From: Pseudomonadota bacterium
GTDB lineage: Bacteria > Pseudomonadota > Alphaproteobacteria > Rhizobiales > Devosiaceae
Length of the DNA stretch: 64,000 nucleotides
Direction of reading: 5' to 3'
Assembly: GCA_023388175.1 (NCBI GenBank)
Contig: JAEWGT010000004.1
Span: 1 to 64,000 of the forward strand
Shown: one piece after another, positions 31,744 to 42,525 of the stretch
How positions within the stretch are numbered: position 1 is the first letter of the stretch
Layout of the letters: every line of letters begins with the position of its first letter
Position numbers and translations under genes: made by a program
Notes under the pieces: generated by a model
What the model was told of the DNA's origin: nothing
Database searches by the model: none
Seen by the model: the letters and a program-made list of their open reading frames with translations, nothing else

Positions 31744-32511
31744 ATGACGGAACTTCTGCTGCTTGTTGCCGGCCTTTTGGGCGGCGCGGTCAATTCGCTG
31801 GCGGGCGGCGGCTCGTTCATCGTCTTTCCGGCATTGCTGTTTTCGGGGGTGCCGCCGGTGCTCGCAAATGCCTCCAATACCTATGCCGCCCTGCCCGGCT
31901 ATGTGAGCGGCGCGGTCGGCTATTGGAAGGCGATGGCCCCGCACCGCGACAAGCTCATTGTCTACGGGCTGATCGCCGCGATCTTCGGCTATGTGGGCGC
32001 CGAATTGCTGCTGGTTGTGTCCGACGAACAGTTTTCCATGGTCGTGCCCTGGCTGATGAGCTTTGCCGTGGCGCTTTTCGTCTTCGGCAATCAGATCAAT
32101 GCGGCGCTCAAGGCGCGGGGCGGCGAAAAGCGCGGGATGAAGGCGCTGGGCGCTGTGCTGCTCCTGGCGCTGCTGGCGGCGGTCTGTGTCTATGGCGGGT
32201 TCTTCAATGCCGGGCTGGGCATATTGCTGCTCGCCTTTCTGGCCATGGCCGGGATGACCGATATTCACGCCATGAACGGGCTGAAGCTCTATGTCTCATC
32301 CATCGTCGCGCTGGTAGCGGTGGCGCGGTTCGCGCTCAATGGCTCAATCGACTGGTATCACGGCTCGATCGCGCTGGTGGGCGTGACCATTGGCGGCTAT
32401 GTCGCCGCGCGGCTGGCCCAGCACATTCCGCGCGACTGGATCCGCAATGGCGTCATTGTCTATGGGATCGGGATGACGGGCTATTTCTTCTGGGTGGCCT
32501 ATTTCGCCTAA
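31744..32511 (+). CDS. TSUP-family (TauE/SafE) transporter
   Basis: 255 residues, about eight membrane helices. Signature LGGAVNSLAGGGSFIVFPALLF near the N-terminus and the repeated half GGFFNAGLGILLLAFLAMAGM, both characteristic of sulfite/sulfonate exporters. Substrate cannot be set; the next gene is a molybdopterin oxidoreductase on the other strand. Confidence 0.9.
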   Translation: MTELLLLVAGLLGGAVNSLAGGGSFIVFPALLFSGVPPVLANASNTYAALPGYVSGAVGYWKAMAPHRDKLIVYGLIAAIFGYVGAELLLVVSDEQFSMVVPWLMSFAVALFVFGNQINAALKARGGEKRGMKALGAVLLLALLAAVCVYGGFFNAGLGILLLAFLAMAGMTDIHAMNGLKLYVSSIVALVAVARFALNGSIDWYHGSIALVGVTIGGYVAARLAQHIPRDWIRNGVIVYGIGMTGYFFWVAYFA

Positions 32512-32549
32512 GCCAATCTCCCGAACAGCAGCCGAATTTCTGGACGCTG

Positions 32550-34643
32550 CTAGCCCGCTTTCCTGACCCACACCGCTGCATCGTGAAAGGCGGCGCCGCC
32601 GAAGGGCGGGGCGGGCTCGGCGCTGGTCAGCATATTGATGCCCCTGCCCCCGCGATGCGCCTTGTTGCGGTGCAGACCCTCGGCGATGAGGACGCCGGTA
32701 CAGAGGCCGGTATGCAGCCGTGCGGTGAGTTCCACCTGGCCACGGCGATTGCCGACAATAACGGCATCGCCCTCAGCAAGCCCGAGACGGACCGCATCTT
32801 CGGGGTGGATAAAGACCGACGGCTCGCCCTCGCGCTTCAGGCTGCCCGGCGTCTGGTTGAAGGAAGAATTGAGGAAAGCCCGCGCCGGAGAGGTGGCGAG
32901 CTTGAAGGGATGTTCGTCGTCTGCTGCCTCGTTGATGGCCCAGTGGTCGGCGAAGCGGGGCATGTCCGCCGGATCACAGACCCAGCGATATCCCTTGAGA
33001 GTGGCCACTTCCTGCCAATCCGGCTTGAAGCGGAAGCGGCCATCGGGCCAGCCGAAGCCGTTGGCGAAGCGCGCTGCGTCGTCGGGCCGTTCGCGGTCGA
33101 TGAAGCCGGTTTTTTCGACCTCCTCCAGAGCCGGATAGCGGGAGCGCGCGAAGGTTTCGGCGACGACGTCGCGGTCGCTGGTCGAAAAGATCGGGTCGTC
33201 GCTGCCGAGACGCAGGGCGATGGCGTTGATGACGTCGTGGTTGGAGCGGGTTTCGCCGGGCGCATCCACGACGGCAGGCCCATACAGCACACGGGTATGG
33301 CCGCCGCGCGTGTAGTAGTCGTTGTGTTCGAGGAACATGGTCGCAGGCAGGACGATATCGGCCAGTTCCGCCGTTTCGGTCATGAACTGCTCGTGGACCA
33401 CGAGGAACAGATCGTCGCGCAGCAAGCCCTCTCGCACCAGCGCCTGATGCGGTGCAACGGTGGCCGGATTGGTGTTCTGCACGATCATGGCGTGGACCGG
33501 GGCGCCGCCTTGCAGGGCTTTCCGGTCGCCGGTGAGGATGGGGCCGATCTCGGACATGTCGAGCAGGCGCGGATTGCCCTTTTGCAGATAAGTGCCTTCG
33601 AGGCGTGACTTATCGAGGCCCCAGGTGCCCGAATTGGAATGGAAGGCACCGCCGCCGCGATGCTGCCAGGCACCGGTCATGGCCGGAATGCAGAGGGCGG
33701 CATGAACTGCGGTGGAGCCATTGCGCTGACGCGAAAAGCCGTAGCCGAGCCGGAAGAAGGTTTTCGGCGTCGTGCCGACGAGATGGGCGAAGGCTTCGAT
33801 CTCGGCGACGGTGAGGCCGGTGATTTCGGCGGCCCATTCCGGCGTGCGGCTTTGAAGATGTGATTCAAAATCGGGGCCGAAGTCCGTGTATCTGCCCATA
33901 TATTCGCGGTCGGCCAGGCCATCGCGCAGCAGAATGTGCATCACTGCCACGGCCAGCGCCCCATCGGTGCCCGGGCGCAGGACGAGCCCCATATCGGCCT
34001 GTTCCATGGTGGCATTGCGATAGATGTCGATGACCACGATCTTGGCGCCGCGCTGTTTGCGGCCCCTCATGGCATGGGTCATGACATTGACCTGGGTATG
34101 CACGGCATTGGTGCCCCAGATGACGACGCAATCGCTTTCCGCCATCTGCTCGGGATTGACGCCACCGAGCAGGCCGGTTCCGGCTATATAACCGGGCCAG
34201 GGCAGACCGACGCAGATCGTGTCATATTGATGCGAATAGCCGCGCACCGCGCGCAGGCGCTCGATGCCGTCACGATGCACATGGCCCATCGTGCCGGCGT
34301 AGAAATAGGGCCAGACCGATTCCGGGCCATGGGTGTTTTCGACCTCAAGGAAGCGCGCGGCGATTTCGTCCAGCGCTTCATCCCAGGATATCGGTTCCCA
34401 CTGCCCTGCCCCTTTCGGCCCGACGCGGCGCATGGGGTGTAGCAGGCGCTCCGGATGATGAATGCGCTCTGCATAACGGGCGACCTTCTCGCAGATCACG
34501 CCGGCCGTATAAGGATCGTCCTTTGCCCCGCGCACGCGGCCAATGGAGCCATCGGTGAGAATATCGACGTCGAGCGCGCAGACAGAAGGGCAGTCATGCG
34601 GGCAGACGGAGCGGATAGTGCGGGCGGGGGCTGGGGCGTTCAT
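32550..34643 (-). CDS. Molybdopterin oxidoreductase
   Basis: 697 residues, cytosolic (no Tat signal). A 4Fe-4S site at the N-terminus, VCPHDCPSVCALDVD...GVICEKV, then GPESVWPYFYAGTMG, VVIWGTNAVHTQVN, IVVIDIYRNAT, VQNTNPATVAPHQ and a C-terminal dinucleotide-binding part EDAVRLGLAEGDAVIVGNRRGQVE. Belongs to the Mo/W-bisPGD family near thiosulfate/polysulfide reductases and assimilatory enzymes; no membrane or ferredoxin partner is next to it, so the substrate is open. Confidence 0.88.
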   Translation of the reverse strand: MNAPAPARTIRSVCPHDCPSVCALDVDILTDGSIGRVRGAKDDPYTAGVICEKVARYAERIHHPERLLHPMRRVGPKGAGQWEPISWDEALDEIAARFLEVENTHGPESVWPYFYAGTMGHVHRDGIERLRAVRGYSHQYDTICVGLPWPGYIAGTGLLGGVNPEQMAESDCVVIWGTNAVHTQVNVMTHAMRGRKQRGAKIVVIDIYRNATMEQADMGLVLRPGTDGALAVAVMHILLRDGLADREYMGRYTDFGPDFESHLQSRTPEWAAEITGLTVAEIEAFAHLVGTTPKTFFRLGYGFSRQRNGSTAVHAALCIPAMTGAWQHRGGGAFHSNSGTWGLDKSRLEGTYLQKGNPRLLDMSEIGPILTGDRKALQGGAPVHAMIVQNTNPATVAPHQALVREGLLRDDLFLVVHEQFMTETAELADIVLPATMFLEHNDYYTRGGHTRVLYGPAVVDAPGETRSNHDVINAIALRLGSDDPIFSTSDRDVVAETFARSRYPALEEVEKTGFIDRERPDDAARFANGFGWPDGRFRFKPDWQEVATLKGYRWVCDPADMPRFADHWAINEAADDEHPFKLATSPARAFLNSSFNQTPGSLKREGEPSVFIHPEDAVRLGLAEGDAVIVGNRRGQVELTARLHTGLCTGVLIAEGLHRNKAHRGGRGINMLTSAEPAPPFGGAAFHDAAVWVRKAG

Positions 34644-34747
34644 GCGGGAAGGCTAATTCAGCCGGGGCATGGCGGCAAACGGATTGTGCTTATGAGAAGG
34701 ATAAGGCGCGGTGATGGGTTGCGGCATCGGCGACCTGACACACCGCT

Positions 34748-34834
34748 CGTCACCCTCGGGCTTGACCCGAGGGGTCTTCACTTTTCCAAACGGTCGGCTA
34801 GTGCAACACCCTCGGGTCAAGCCCGAGGGTGACG
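34748..34834. repeat. Paired palindromic repeat (REP/BIME-like)
   Basis: Two exact inverted 26-bp copies (34748-34773 and 34809-34834), each itself a palindrome with CCCTCGGG arms. Lies between the oxidoreductase and the membrane gene; may act as a transcript end. Confidence 0.75.
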
Positions 34835-34856
34835 ATCCGGGATTTGGATAATCTTG

Positions 34857-35474
34857 CTACGCCGCGAAAGCCCTGGTGGCGGTTTCCGCATTCCGCTTTG
34901 CCCGTGTTGCGGCGTGGGTGGCCAATTGTGCGGCGCCGCCGTGGAACTGGGAAAAGGTGAGCCGTCCATGCGGCGCGAGAATGGTGATGCCGCGCCAATT
35001 TGGCCGAACGGCACGAACATCGGACCAGTCGATCACCGTTTCGCGGCCAAGAGCGGAGCGGTGGCGCACCTGCCGGTTGTCCCAGCGGGTCTGGGTGAAC
35101 AGGCCTGCAAAGCCGATGCCGAGCGAACCTGCGGCGAGCAGAAGCACGGCGATATAGGTTGCGACAAGCTGGGTCGTGTCGGCGACACTGCCCATGACGA
35201 TGACAGCAAAAAGCAGGATGGCCGCCAGCGCCGCCGAGCCGTAGCAGGCAAAATATTCAACCAGCGAAGGCCGCAATTCGGCCCAGCCGCCTTCGACCAT
35301 CACCCCCTCCTCCGGCTGCACCAGACGCAGCGCCAGAAAGGCCGCATAGCCAAAGGCGACAATGCCCGCCGCCCGCGCCAGCGGCAGATGTTCAGTGAGG
35401 GGAACATGTTTGAGCATAATGAGAAAGGTGATCGTAAACAGTGGCAAAGCCACTTCCTGCCAACGCAAAGGCAC
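34857..35474 (-). CDS. Hypothetical membrane protein
   Basis: 205 residues from GTG 35474 with TGGAGA upstream. Four likely membrane helices (ALPLFTITFLIML, AAGIVAFGYAAFLALRL, AALAAILLFAVIVMG, VATYIAVLLLAAGSLGIGFAGLF) then a soluble C-terminal domain RQVRHRSALGRETVIDWSDVRAVRPNWRGITIL resembling bacterial PH-like domains. No function known. Confidence 0.7.
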   Translation of the reverse strand: MPLRWQEVALPLFTITFLIMLKHVPLTEHLPLARAAGIVAFGYAAFLALRLVQPEEGVMVEGGWAELRPSLVEYFACYGSAALAAILLFAVIVMGSVADTTQLVATYIAVLLLAAGSLGIGFAGLFTQTRWDNRQVRHRSALGRETVIDWSDVRAVRPNWRGITILAPHGRLTFSQFHGGAAQLATHAATRAKRNAETATRAFAA

Positions 35475-35723
35475 TCTTGTTTTCTCCAGGGTGCAGGCCG
35501 GCGACGCAATTTCGGCAAAGCTGATAAGGCTATAAGGGGGATATGCCAGCCGATTTGGCTATTCACAATTTCGCCATAAGTGGCGCCGTGGCGAAGAGGA
35601 CACAGCGCTGTGCCTGAGAAAAAGATTCAGAGCGTTGGCAATCTGAATCGCCAAACGCTGCTATCTGTTTGAACGAACACGGTTTTGACGGCCGCCTTAA
35701 CAGCAACCGTCAATTGGCTGTAT

Positions 35724-37307
35724 TCAACGCGTTGCGCCGATGGGTGCGCCCACCATGGCAGCAGTAACCTGTTCTTCCGCGTCGATTTCTGCCTCGGGTT
35801 CCTTGCGCAGGGTCGTTGCGAGCGGACGTTCCTCCAACAGGAAGGAAAGGCCGAAGGCGAGAATGGCGGCAGCGGCGGCGGTGTAGAAGACCGGGTGCAA
35901 GGCGCTGGCAAAGGCTTCGAGCACCAGATTGCGCACCGGTTCGGGCAAGGCGGCGACGGCCTGGGCGCTGAAGCTGCCTGTGCCGCCACTGCTGCCGGCC
36001 GGCATGACATCGCCGAGACGTGACGCGAGGCCGCTGGTGAAAATGGCGCCAAAGATGGAAACGCCGATGGAGCCACCGATCTGGCGGAACAGCGTGTTGC
36101 CGGCGGTCGCCGTGCCCACCACTTCGCGCGGCACGGCGTTTTGCGTGGCGGTGACGCTGACGCTGTTGACCGGGCCGATGCCCACACCGACGAGGAACAT
36201 ATAGATCGCCACCAGCCAGGACGGCGTATCCAGCTGCATATTGGCCAGCAGCAACAGGCCGATCGTCAGAACAAAGGTCGCCAACGTCGGCAGGAGCTTA
36301 TAACGCCCCGTACGGGTCATGAAGAAGCCCGACAGCATGGATGCGCCGATCAGGCCCACCATCATCGGCACCAGTTGCAACGCGGAATCGGTGGGCGAAA
36401 TGCCCTTGGCCAATTGCAGATACATGGGCAGGAAGGTGATCGAGCCAAACATGGCCATGCCGACCAGGAAGCCCACGGCGCTGGTCACCGCAAAGGTGTT
36501 GTTGCGGAACAGGGTCAGCGGCAGGACCGGTTCGGCAGCGCGGGATTCGACCAGGAGAAAGGCGCCGAGCGCGACCACGGCAAAGATGATCAGGCCGAAA
36601 ATCTGTGCCGAGAACCACGGCCAGGTATTACCGCCCAGCGAGGTCGCCAGCACAAAGGCGGTGAGCCCTCCCGACAGCAGCACAAATCCGACATAGTCGA
36701 TGGAGTGCTTGACGCGCTCGGCGCGTGGCTTGAGGGCAACGCCGATGACGATCAATGCCAGCAGTCCCAGCGGCAGGTTGATGAGGAAAATCCACTGCCA
36801 GGACAGATGCTCGACGATGAAGCCACCGGCCAGCGGTCCAATGACCGTGGCCACGCCGAAGACAGCGCCGAACAGGCCCTGCACCTTGCCGCGCTGGCGC
36901 GGCGGGATGATGTCGGCAACCACAGTCATGGCCACGACCATAAGGCCGCCGCCGCCGAGGCCCTGAATGGCGCGGGCAATGATCAGGAAGGTCATCGACG
37001 TTGCCATTGCGGACAAGACCGCGCCGCCAAGGAAGATGACGATAGCCGTCTGCAAAACGATCTTGCGGCCATAGAGGTCGCCCAGCTTGCCATAGATCGG
37101 CGCAACGACCGTTGAGCTCAGCAGGTAGGCAATCACCACCCAGGTGAGGTGATCGAGCCCGCCAAGCTGGCTGACAATGGTGGGCAGAGCGGTGGACACG
37201 ATGGTCTGGCCGAGGGAGGCCAGCAGCAGCGTGACGGCAACAGCACCGATAACCAGCCGCACGGACTGGTCCTGCGGCTCGTCGGCCGGTTGCATGGGTT
37301 CGGACAT
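35724..37307 (-). CDS. DHA2-family MFS multidrug efflux transporter
   Basis: 527 residues from ATG 37307 (GAGG upstream). Fourteen helices; motif A GKLGDLYGRK, and GGGGLMVVAMTVVADIIPPRQRGKVQG and GPLAGGFIVEHLSWQWIFLINLP, characteristic of DHA2 proton-drug antiporters. Divergent from a MarR regulator with a palindrome between them, so probably induced by the exported compound. Confidence 0.93.
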   Translation of the reverse strand: MSEPMQPADEPQDQSVRLVIGAVAVTLLLASLGQTIVSTALPTIVSQLGGLDHLTWVVIAYLLSSTVVAPIYGKLGDLYGRKIVLQTAIVIFLGGAVLSAMATSMTFLIIARAIQGLGGGGLMVVAMTVVADIIPPRQRGKVQGLFGAVFGVATVIGPLAGGFIVEHLSWQWIFLINLPLGLLALIVIGVALKPRAERVKHSIDYVGFVLLSGGLTAFVLATSLGGNTWPWFSAQIFGLIIFAVVALGAFLLVESRAAEPVLPLTLFRNNTFAVTSAVGFLVGMAMFGSITFLPMYLQLAKGISPTDSALQLVPMMVGLIGASMLSGFFMTRTGRYKLLPTLATFVLTIGLLLLANMQLDTPSWLVAIYMFLVGVGIGPVNSVSVTATQNAVPREVVGTATAGNTLFRQIGGSIGVSIFGAIFTSGLASRLGDVMPAGSSGGTGSFSAQAVAALPEPVRNLVLEAFASALHPVFYTAAAAAILAFGLSFLLEERPLATTLRKEPEAEIDAEEQVTAAMVGAPIGATR

Positions 37308-37399
37308 TGGGGCAATCCTCAGAAAGAGAGGGTCGGCGCCCTGCGTCGGCCCTTGCGAAATCAATTCTGCGGGCATACATGTGCCTTCAGCAATTACAT

Positions 37400-37419
37400 G
37401 TCAATAGCATGCAATTGAC
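37400..37419. promoter_or_regulatory. MarR-type operator between efflux pump and regulator
   Basis: GTCAATAGCATGCAATTGAC is palindromic except for its two A/A positions, with a further GACATGCAATTT just right of it. Lies between divergent starts. Confidence 0.55.
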
Positions 37420-37447
37420 CGAGACATGCAATTTCATGGAGGCTTCC

Positions 37448-38059
37448 ATGCCTTTGAGCACCAAGACCGAACTCAACGCCCTGCTGCAAGGCGCCGGAAT
37501 CGACAAGGCATCAGCCGAGGCGGTCATGGAAATCGACGCATTGATGCAGCGCTGGCGTCGCCGGGCGATGAAACGCGAACTGGGCACAAAGGCGCTGGTG
37601 GATCTGGGCATCGAGCTCGACCTGGCCCAACTCGATGTTCTGGTCGCCATAGATGGGCCTGCGCTTGACCATGACGAGCCGCAGCAGGAAGTCATGGTGG
37701 CCACCGTGGCCGAGCGGCTCAATATAGATCCATCACGCGCCAGCCGGATTGTGAGCGATCTGGTCGAGCAGAATTATGCCCGCCGCGCCGTCAGCCAGAC
37801 GGATGCGCGACGCACAATCATCGAGCTGACAGAGCGCGGCGCCGCAATCGTGGCCGCCGTGCGCGGCTACAAACTTCTGGTGATGGGCAATTATCTGAAC
37901 GAGTGGGATGCAGCCGAACTGGCGGCTTTCGTGCCAATGCTGAAACGGTTTGGCCAATGGATGGACGGCATCGACCCCGCAACCGAAAAATACGCCGCTG
38001 AAATCGCCGTTCTGGCCAAGACCATTGCAGACGAGGCGGCACAGGGCGAGCCGGCCTAG
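37448..38059 (+). CDS. MarR-family regulator
   Basis: 203 residues from ATG 37448 with GGAGG 5 nt upstream. Winged helix VMVATVAERLNIDPSRASRIVSDLVEQNYARRAVSQTDARRTIIELTERG with the DARR wing of MarR proteins, flanked by dimerisation helices. Probably represses the adjacent DHA2 pump and itself. Confidence 0.92.
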   Translation: MPLSTKTELNALLQGAGIDKASAEAVMEIDALMQRWRRRAMKRELGTKALVDLGIELDLAQLDVLVAIDGPALDHDEPQQEVMVATVAERLNIDPSRASRIVSDLVEQNYARRAVSQTDARRTIIELTERGAAIVAAVRGYKLLVMGNYLNEWDAAELAAFVPMLKRFGQWMDGIDPATEKYAAEIAVLAKTIADEAAQGEPA

Positions 38060-38067
38060 CCAGGTGC

Positions 38068-38097
38068 AAATCCCCGCCTTTTGGGGCGGGGATTTAT
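38068..38097. terminator. Bidirectional terminator
   Basis: AAATCCCCGCC (38068-38078), loop TTTT, and GGGGCGGGGATTT to 38095; A-rich on one side and T-rich on the other, between the converging MarR and helicase genes. Confidence 0.8.
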
Positions 38098-38103
38098 TGC
38101 CGA

Positions 38104-40029
<1,926 letters not shown>

Positions 40030-40174
40030 TGTCGTTCTTTCGGAGCGGGATACACCATGGGTGCCGTGCCCCGACACAAGCGGGATGCTCCGACATAAAA
40101 ATGGTGTTCATCAAAGGGGTCCTGGCCATCATGGCGGCGGACCGGTCAGTGTTCGGCACTATAGCACGAACAAG

Positions 40175-40202
40175 CAAAAAGGCCGCCCGGCGGGCGGCCT
40201 TC
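40175..40202 (-). terminator. Terminator of ndk
   Basis: An 11-bp stem AAGGCCGCCCG/CGGGCGGCCTT; on the minus strand followed by TTTGCTTG, about 23 nt after the ndk stop. Confidence 0.8.
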
Positions 40203-40224
40203 AAATGTGTCTCAAAAGACAGCG

Positions 40225-40647
40225 TTAGCCGACGAGCTCGTCGTCGGAGAAGAAGAACTTGATTTCCTCGGCAGCGGTTTCGGGAGCATCCGAACCGTGG
40301 ACCGAGTTTTCGCCGACGGACAGGGCAAATTCCTTGCGGATCGTGCCTTCAGCAGCGTTGGCAGGATTGGTTGCGCCCATGATTTCGCGGTTCTTGAGGA
40401 TGGCGCCTTCGCCTTCCAGAACCTGAACCACGACCGGCGACGCGATCATCTGCTCGACCAGTTCACCGAAGAAGGGGCGCTCCTTGTGGACCGCATAGAA
40501 GCCTTCGGCCTGCGCGCGGGTCATGTGGATCTTCTTGAGGGCGATCGGGGTCAGACCGGCTTCCTCGAACTTGGTGAGGATCTTGCCGATCAGGTTACGG
40601 CGGACGGCATCGGGCTTGATGATGGAAAAGGTACGTTCGATCGCCAT
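40225..40647 (-). CDS. ndk: Nucleoside diphosphate kinase
   Basis: 140 residues, standard length. Transfers the gamma-phosphate among NTPs through a phospho-His. Starts MAIERTFSIIKPDAVRRN; active site NPANAAEGTIR and GSDAPETAAEEIKFFF; the His lies in SVHGSDA. Own terminator follows. Confidence 0.97.
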   Translation of the reverse strand: MAIERTFSIIKPDAVRRNLIGKILTKFEEAGLTPIALKKIHMTRAQAEGFYAVHKERPFFGELVEQMIASPVVVQVLEGEGAILKNREIMGATNPANAAEGTIRKEFALSVGENSVHGSDAPETAAEEIKFFFSDDELVG

Positions 40648-40840
40648 GGCGGTCAGGTCCTGCATTTTGCTTGGAAAAGGTGGGGCCTTTTAGCGGGAGA
40701 GTGCGATTGAAGCAAGACAGCGCGAAAGATCACCACACAGGGCGTTTTGCCGCTTCGGATCGGTCAGGATATTGAGCACGCTGGTGGGATGCGGTAGGCC
40801 ATCGCCTAGTCTGGAAGTGGTGAACAATGTGACTGAACCG

Positions 40841-41959
40841 ATGTTGAGGACGCATTCGCCGGCCATGCTGGAAGAAAACTCACCGATGCGCCGCGCGACG
40901 CGGGCGCCCGGGCGGGTCCGCCAAGCCTCCTTCTATGAACACTATGAACAGCGGTTGCTGTTTTACGATTGCTTTCGCAGCGGGCGCGATGTGCTGCTGG
41001 TGGGACCTCCGCCCTATGGGCTGGGCAGCACGAGATTTTCTGGCCTGCCGGGGCATGCCGCCCTCAGCGCGAAAAATTATCGGTCGGGATCAGTAATGAT
41101 TACACGGCTGGTGGATGTGCCGGCAGAGGTCACGGCGGTAAGGGCGGTGCTGGACGACGGACAAGGCTTTGAGCTGACTGTCCAGCCTTCTTCAGTGGCA
41201 GAATTTGCGGGCGCGCGGCTGCTGTTCACTATGAGCAAGGACAATGAGCTGGCCTGGATTGCCGAATGGGCGCGCTATCATGCGCGGGTGCATGGCACGG
41301 ACGGCGTCGTATTCTTCGACAATGGCTCGACGCGCTACGAGATGGGCGAGCTTGCCGCAACCATCTCTGCACAGGGGATTAAGCGCGTTGCGGTGCATAA
41401 CTGGCCCTATATTTACGGGGCGCCGGACCCGGCTGTGCGGCTGAACCCGTTTTACACGCAGTTTCTGCAGATCGCATCGATGAGCGTGGTGCTGCGCCGC
41501 TATGGGATGGCCAGTGCTGGCATTCTCAATTGCGATGTGGATGAGCTGGCAGCCACGCCCAGCGACACGAACATTTACCAGTTGGCGCAGCAATCGCAGC
41601 AGGGACTGATCGTGATGCGGGGCCGGTATATGGAGCCGGTCCCCAATGAGGGTGCCCCGTTTGGCGATCACCGCGACTATTCGCGCTACCTGGCCGATCC
41701 GGCGCTCTCGACCTCGCGCCCGAAAAAATGGGCGCTCGACCCGAGCCGAGGCTGGGTAAAAAACCTCAAGGTGCATCCTTACATGCACTGGATCGAAAAC
41801 CGGCCATTCTTTTCCAAATCGACACCGGACGGGGTGTTTTACCGGCATTTCCGGGCGATCAACACCAATTGGAAGGATCGTCGAACGGAGAGCCTGCCCG
41901 ACGCCGGACAGGCTCTGATCGTGGATCAGGATTATATCGAGACCGTCAGCCGAAGCTGA
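40841..41959 (+). CDS. GT92-like glycosyltransferase
   Basis: About 372 residues; the start is uncertain (ATG 40841, 40865 or 40886, none with a strong ribosome site). Core GT-A-like segment LLFTMSKDNELAWIAEWARYHARVHGTDGVVFFDNGS, then a metal-binding type Asp pair in ILNCDVDELAA, as in family 92/Glyco_tranf_2_4 proteins. Ends with a His/Trp-rich part (VHPYMHWIENRPFFSK, then FYRHFRAINTNWK). Substrate unknown; no polysaccharide cluster next to it. Confidence 0.75.
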   Translation: MLRTHSPAMLEENSPMRRATRAPGRVRQASFYEHYEQRLLFYDCFRSGRDVLLVGPPPYGLGSTRFSGLPGHAALSAKNYRSGSVMITRLVDVPAEVTAVRAVLDDGQGFELTVQPSSVAEFAGARLLFTMSKDNELAWIAEWARYHARVHGTDGVVFFDNGSTRYEMGELAATISAQGIKRVAVHNWPYIYGAPDPAVRLNPFYTQFLQIASMSVVLRRYGMASAGILNCDVDELAATPSDTNIYQLAQQSQQGLIVMRGRYMEPVPNEGAPFGDHRDYSRYLADPALSTSRPKKWALDPSRGWVKNLKVHPYMHWIENRPFFSKSTPDGVFYRHFRAINTNWKDRRTESLPDAGQALIVDQDYIETVSRS

Positions 41960-42337
41960 TCAGTCGAGGTCGATCTTACGGGTATCGCGGGCGACGATCT
42001 GACCATCGGAGGCGAGCAAGGTTACGTCGACGCTGGTGATCTCTTCGCCGGCTTCGATGGCTTCCTTTATGTCGTGTTCGACCATCTGCATGGTGCAGAC
42101 TTCGGCGGTGTTCACGATCTGGAAGGTGACAGCGATTGTGCCATCGGTGATGTCGCCCAACTGGGCCTCTGCCACTTCCTCACAGGCGCCGCCGTCATAT
42201 TCGAACTCGATCAGCACCTGACGGGAATTGAGCCGGTCGGCATCGAGGTCGTCAAACCTGGCGGCGTCCTGCGCCAGGGCGGGAAGAGCGAGAGCAGCGC
42301 TGGCCAGTGCGATGATGGCGATTGGTCTGGCGATCAT
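41960..42337 (-). CDS. Small exported protein
   Basis: 125 residues from ATG 42337 with GAGG upstream. Signal peptide MIARPIAIIALASAALALPALA, cleaved before QDAAR. The mature part is acidic with two Cys (GGACEEV and EVCTMQM) that could form a disulfide. No known domain. It converges on the glycosyltransferase with adjacent stops. Confidence 0.75.
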   Translation of the reverse strand: MIARPIAIIALASAALALPALAQDAARFDDLDADRLNSRQVLIEFEYDGGACEEVAEAQLGDITDGTIAVTFQIVNTAEVCTMQMVEHDIKEAIEAGEEITSVDVTLLASDGQIVARDTRKIDLD

Positions 42338-42525
42338 TGGAAACCTCATGAATTATGTTGGCGATGAACGTCCGCCCGCCAATATGGATGCCGCCAAATC
42401 GGGCGACAGAGTGACGCGCGGTTGCCTTATGCGCGGCAAGCCCCTAATTCGGGCAGCAGAATTTTCATGCGTCCCCTGCCCCATCTGTGCGTGCGGGGTC
42501 GACGCCAGCGGATTGATCGACTGCA

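Noticed and set aside
31923..33608. A 561-codon plus-strand frame spanning TSUP and the oxidoreductase
   Set aside because: It crosses two well-supported genes in other frames and has no protein-like pattern.
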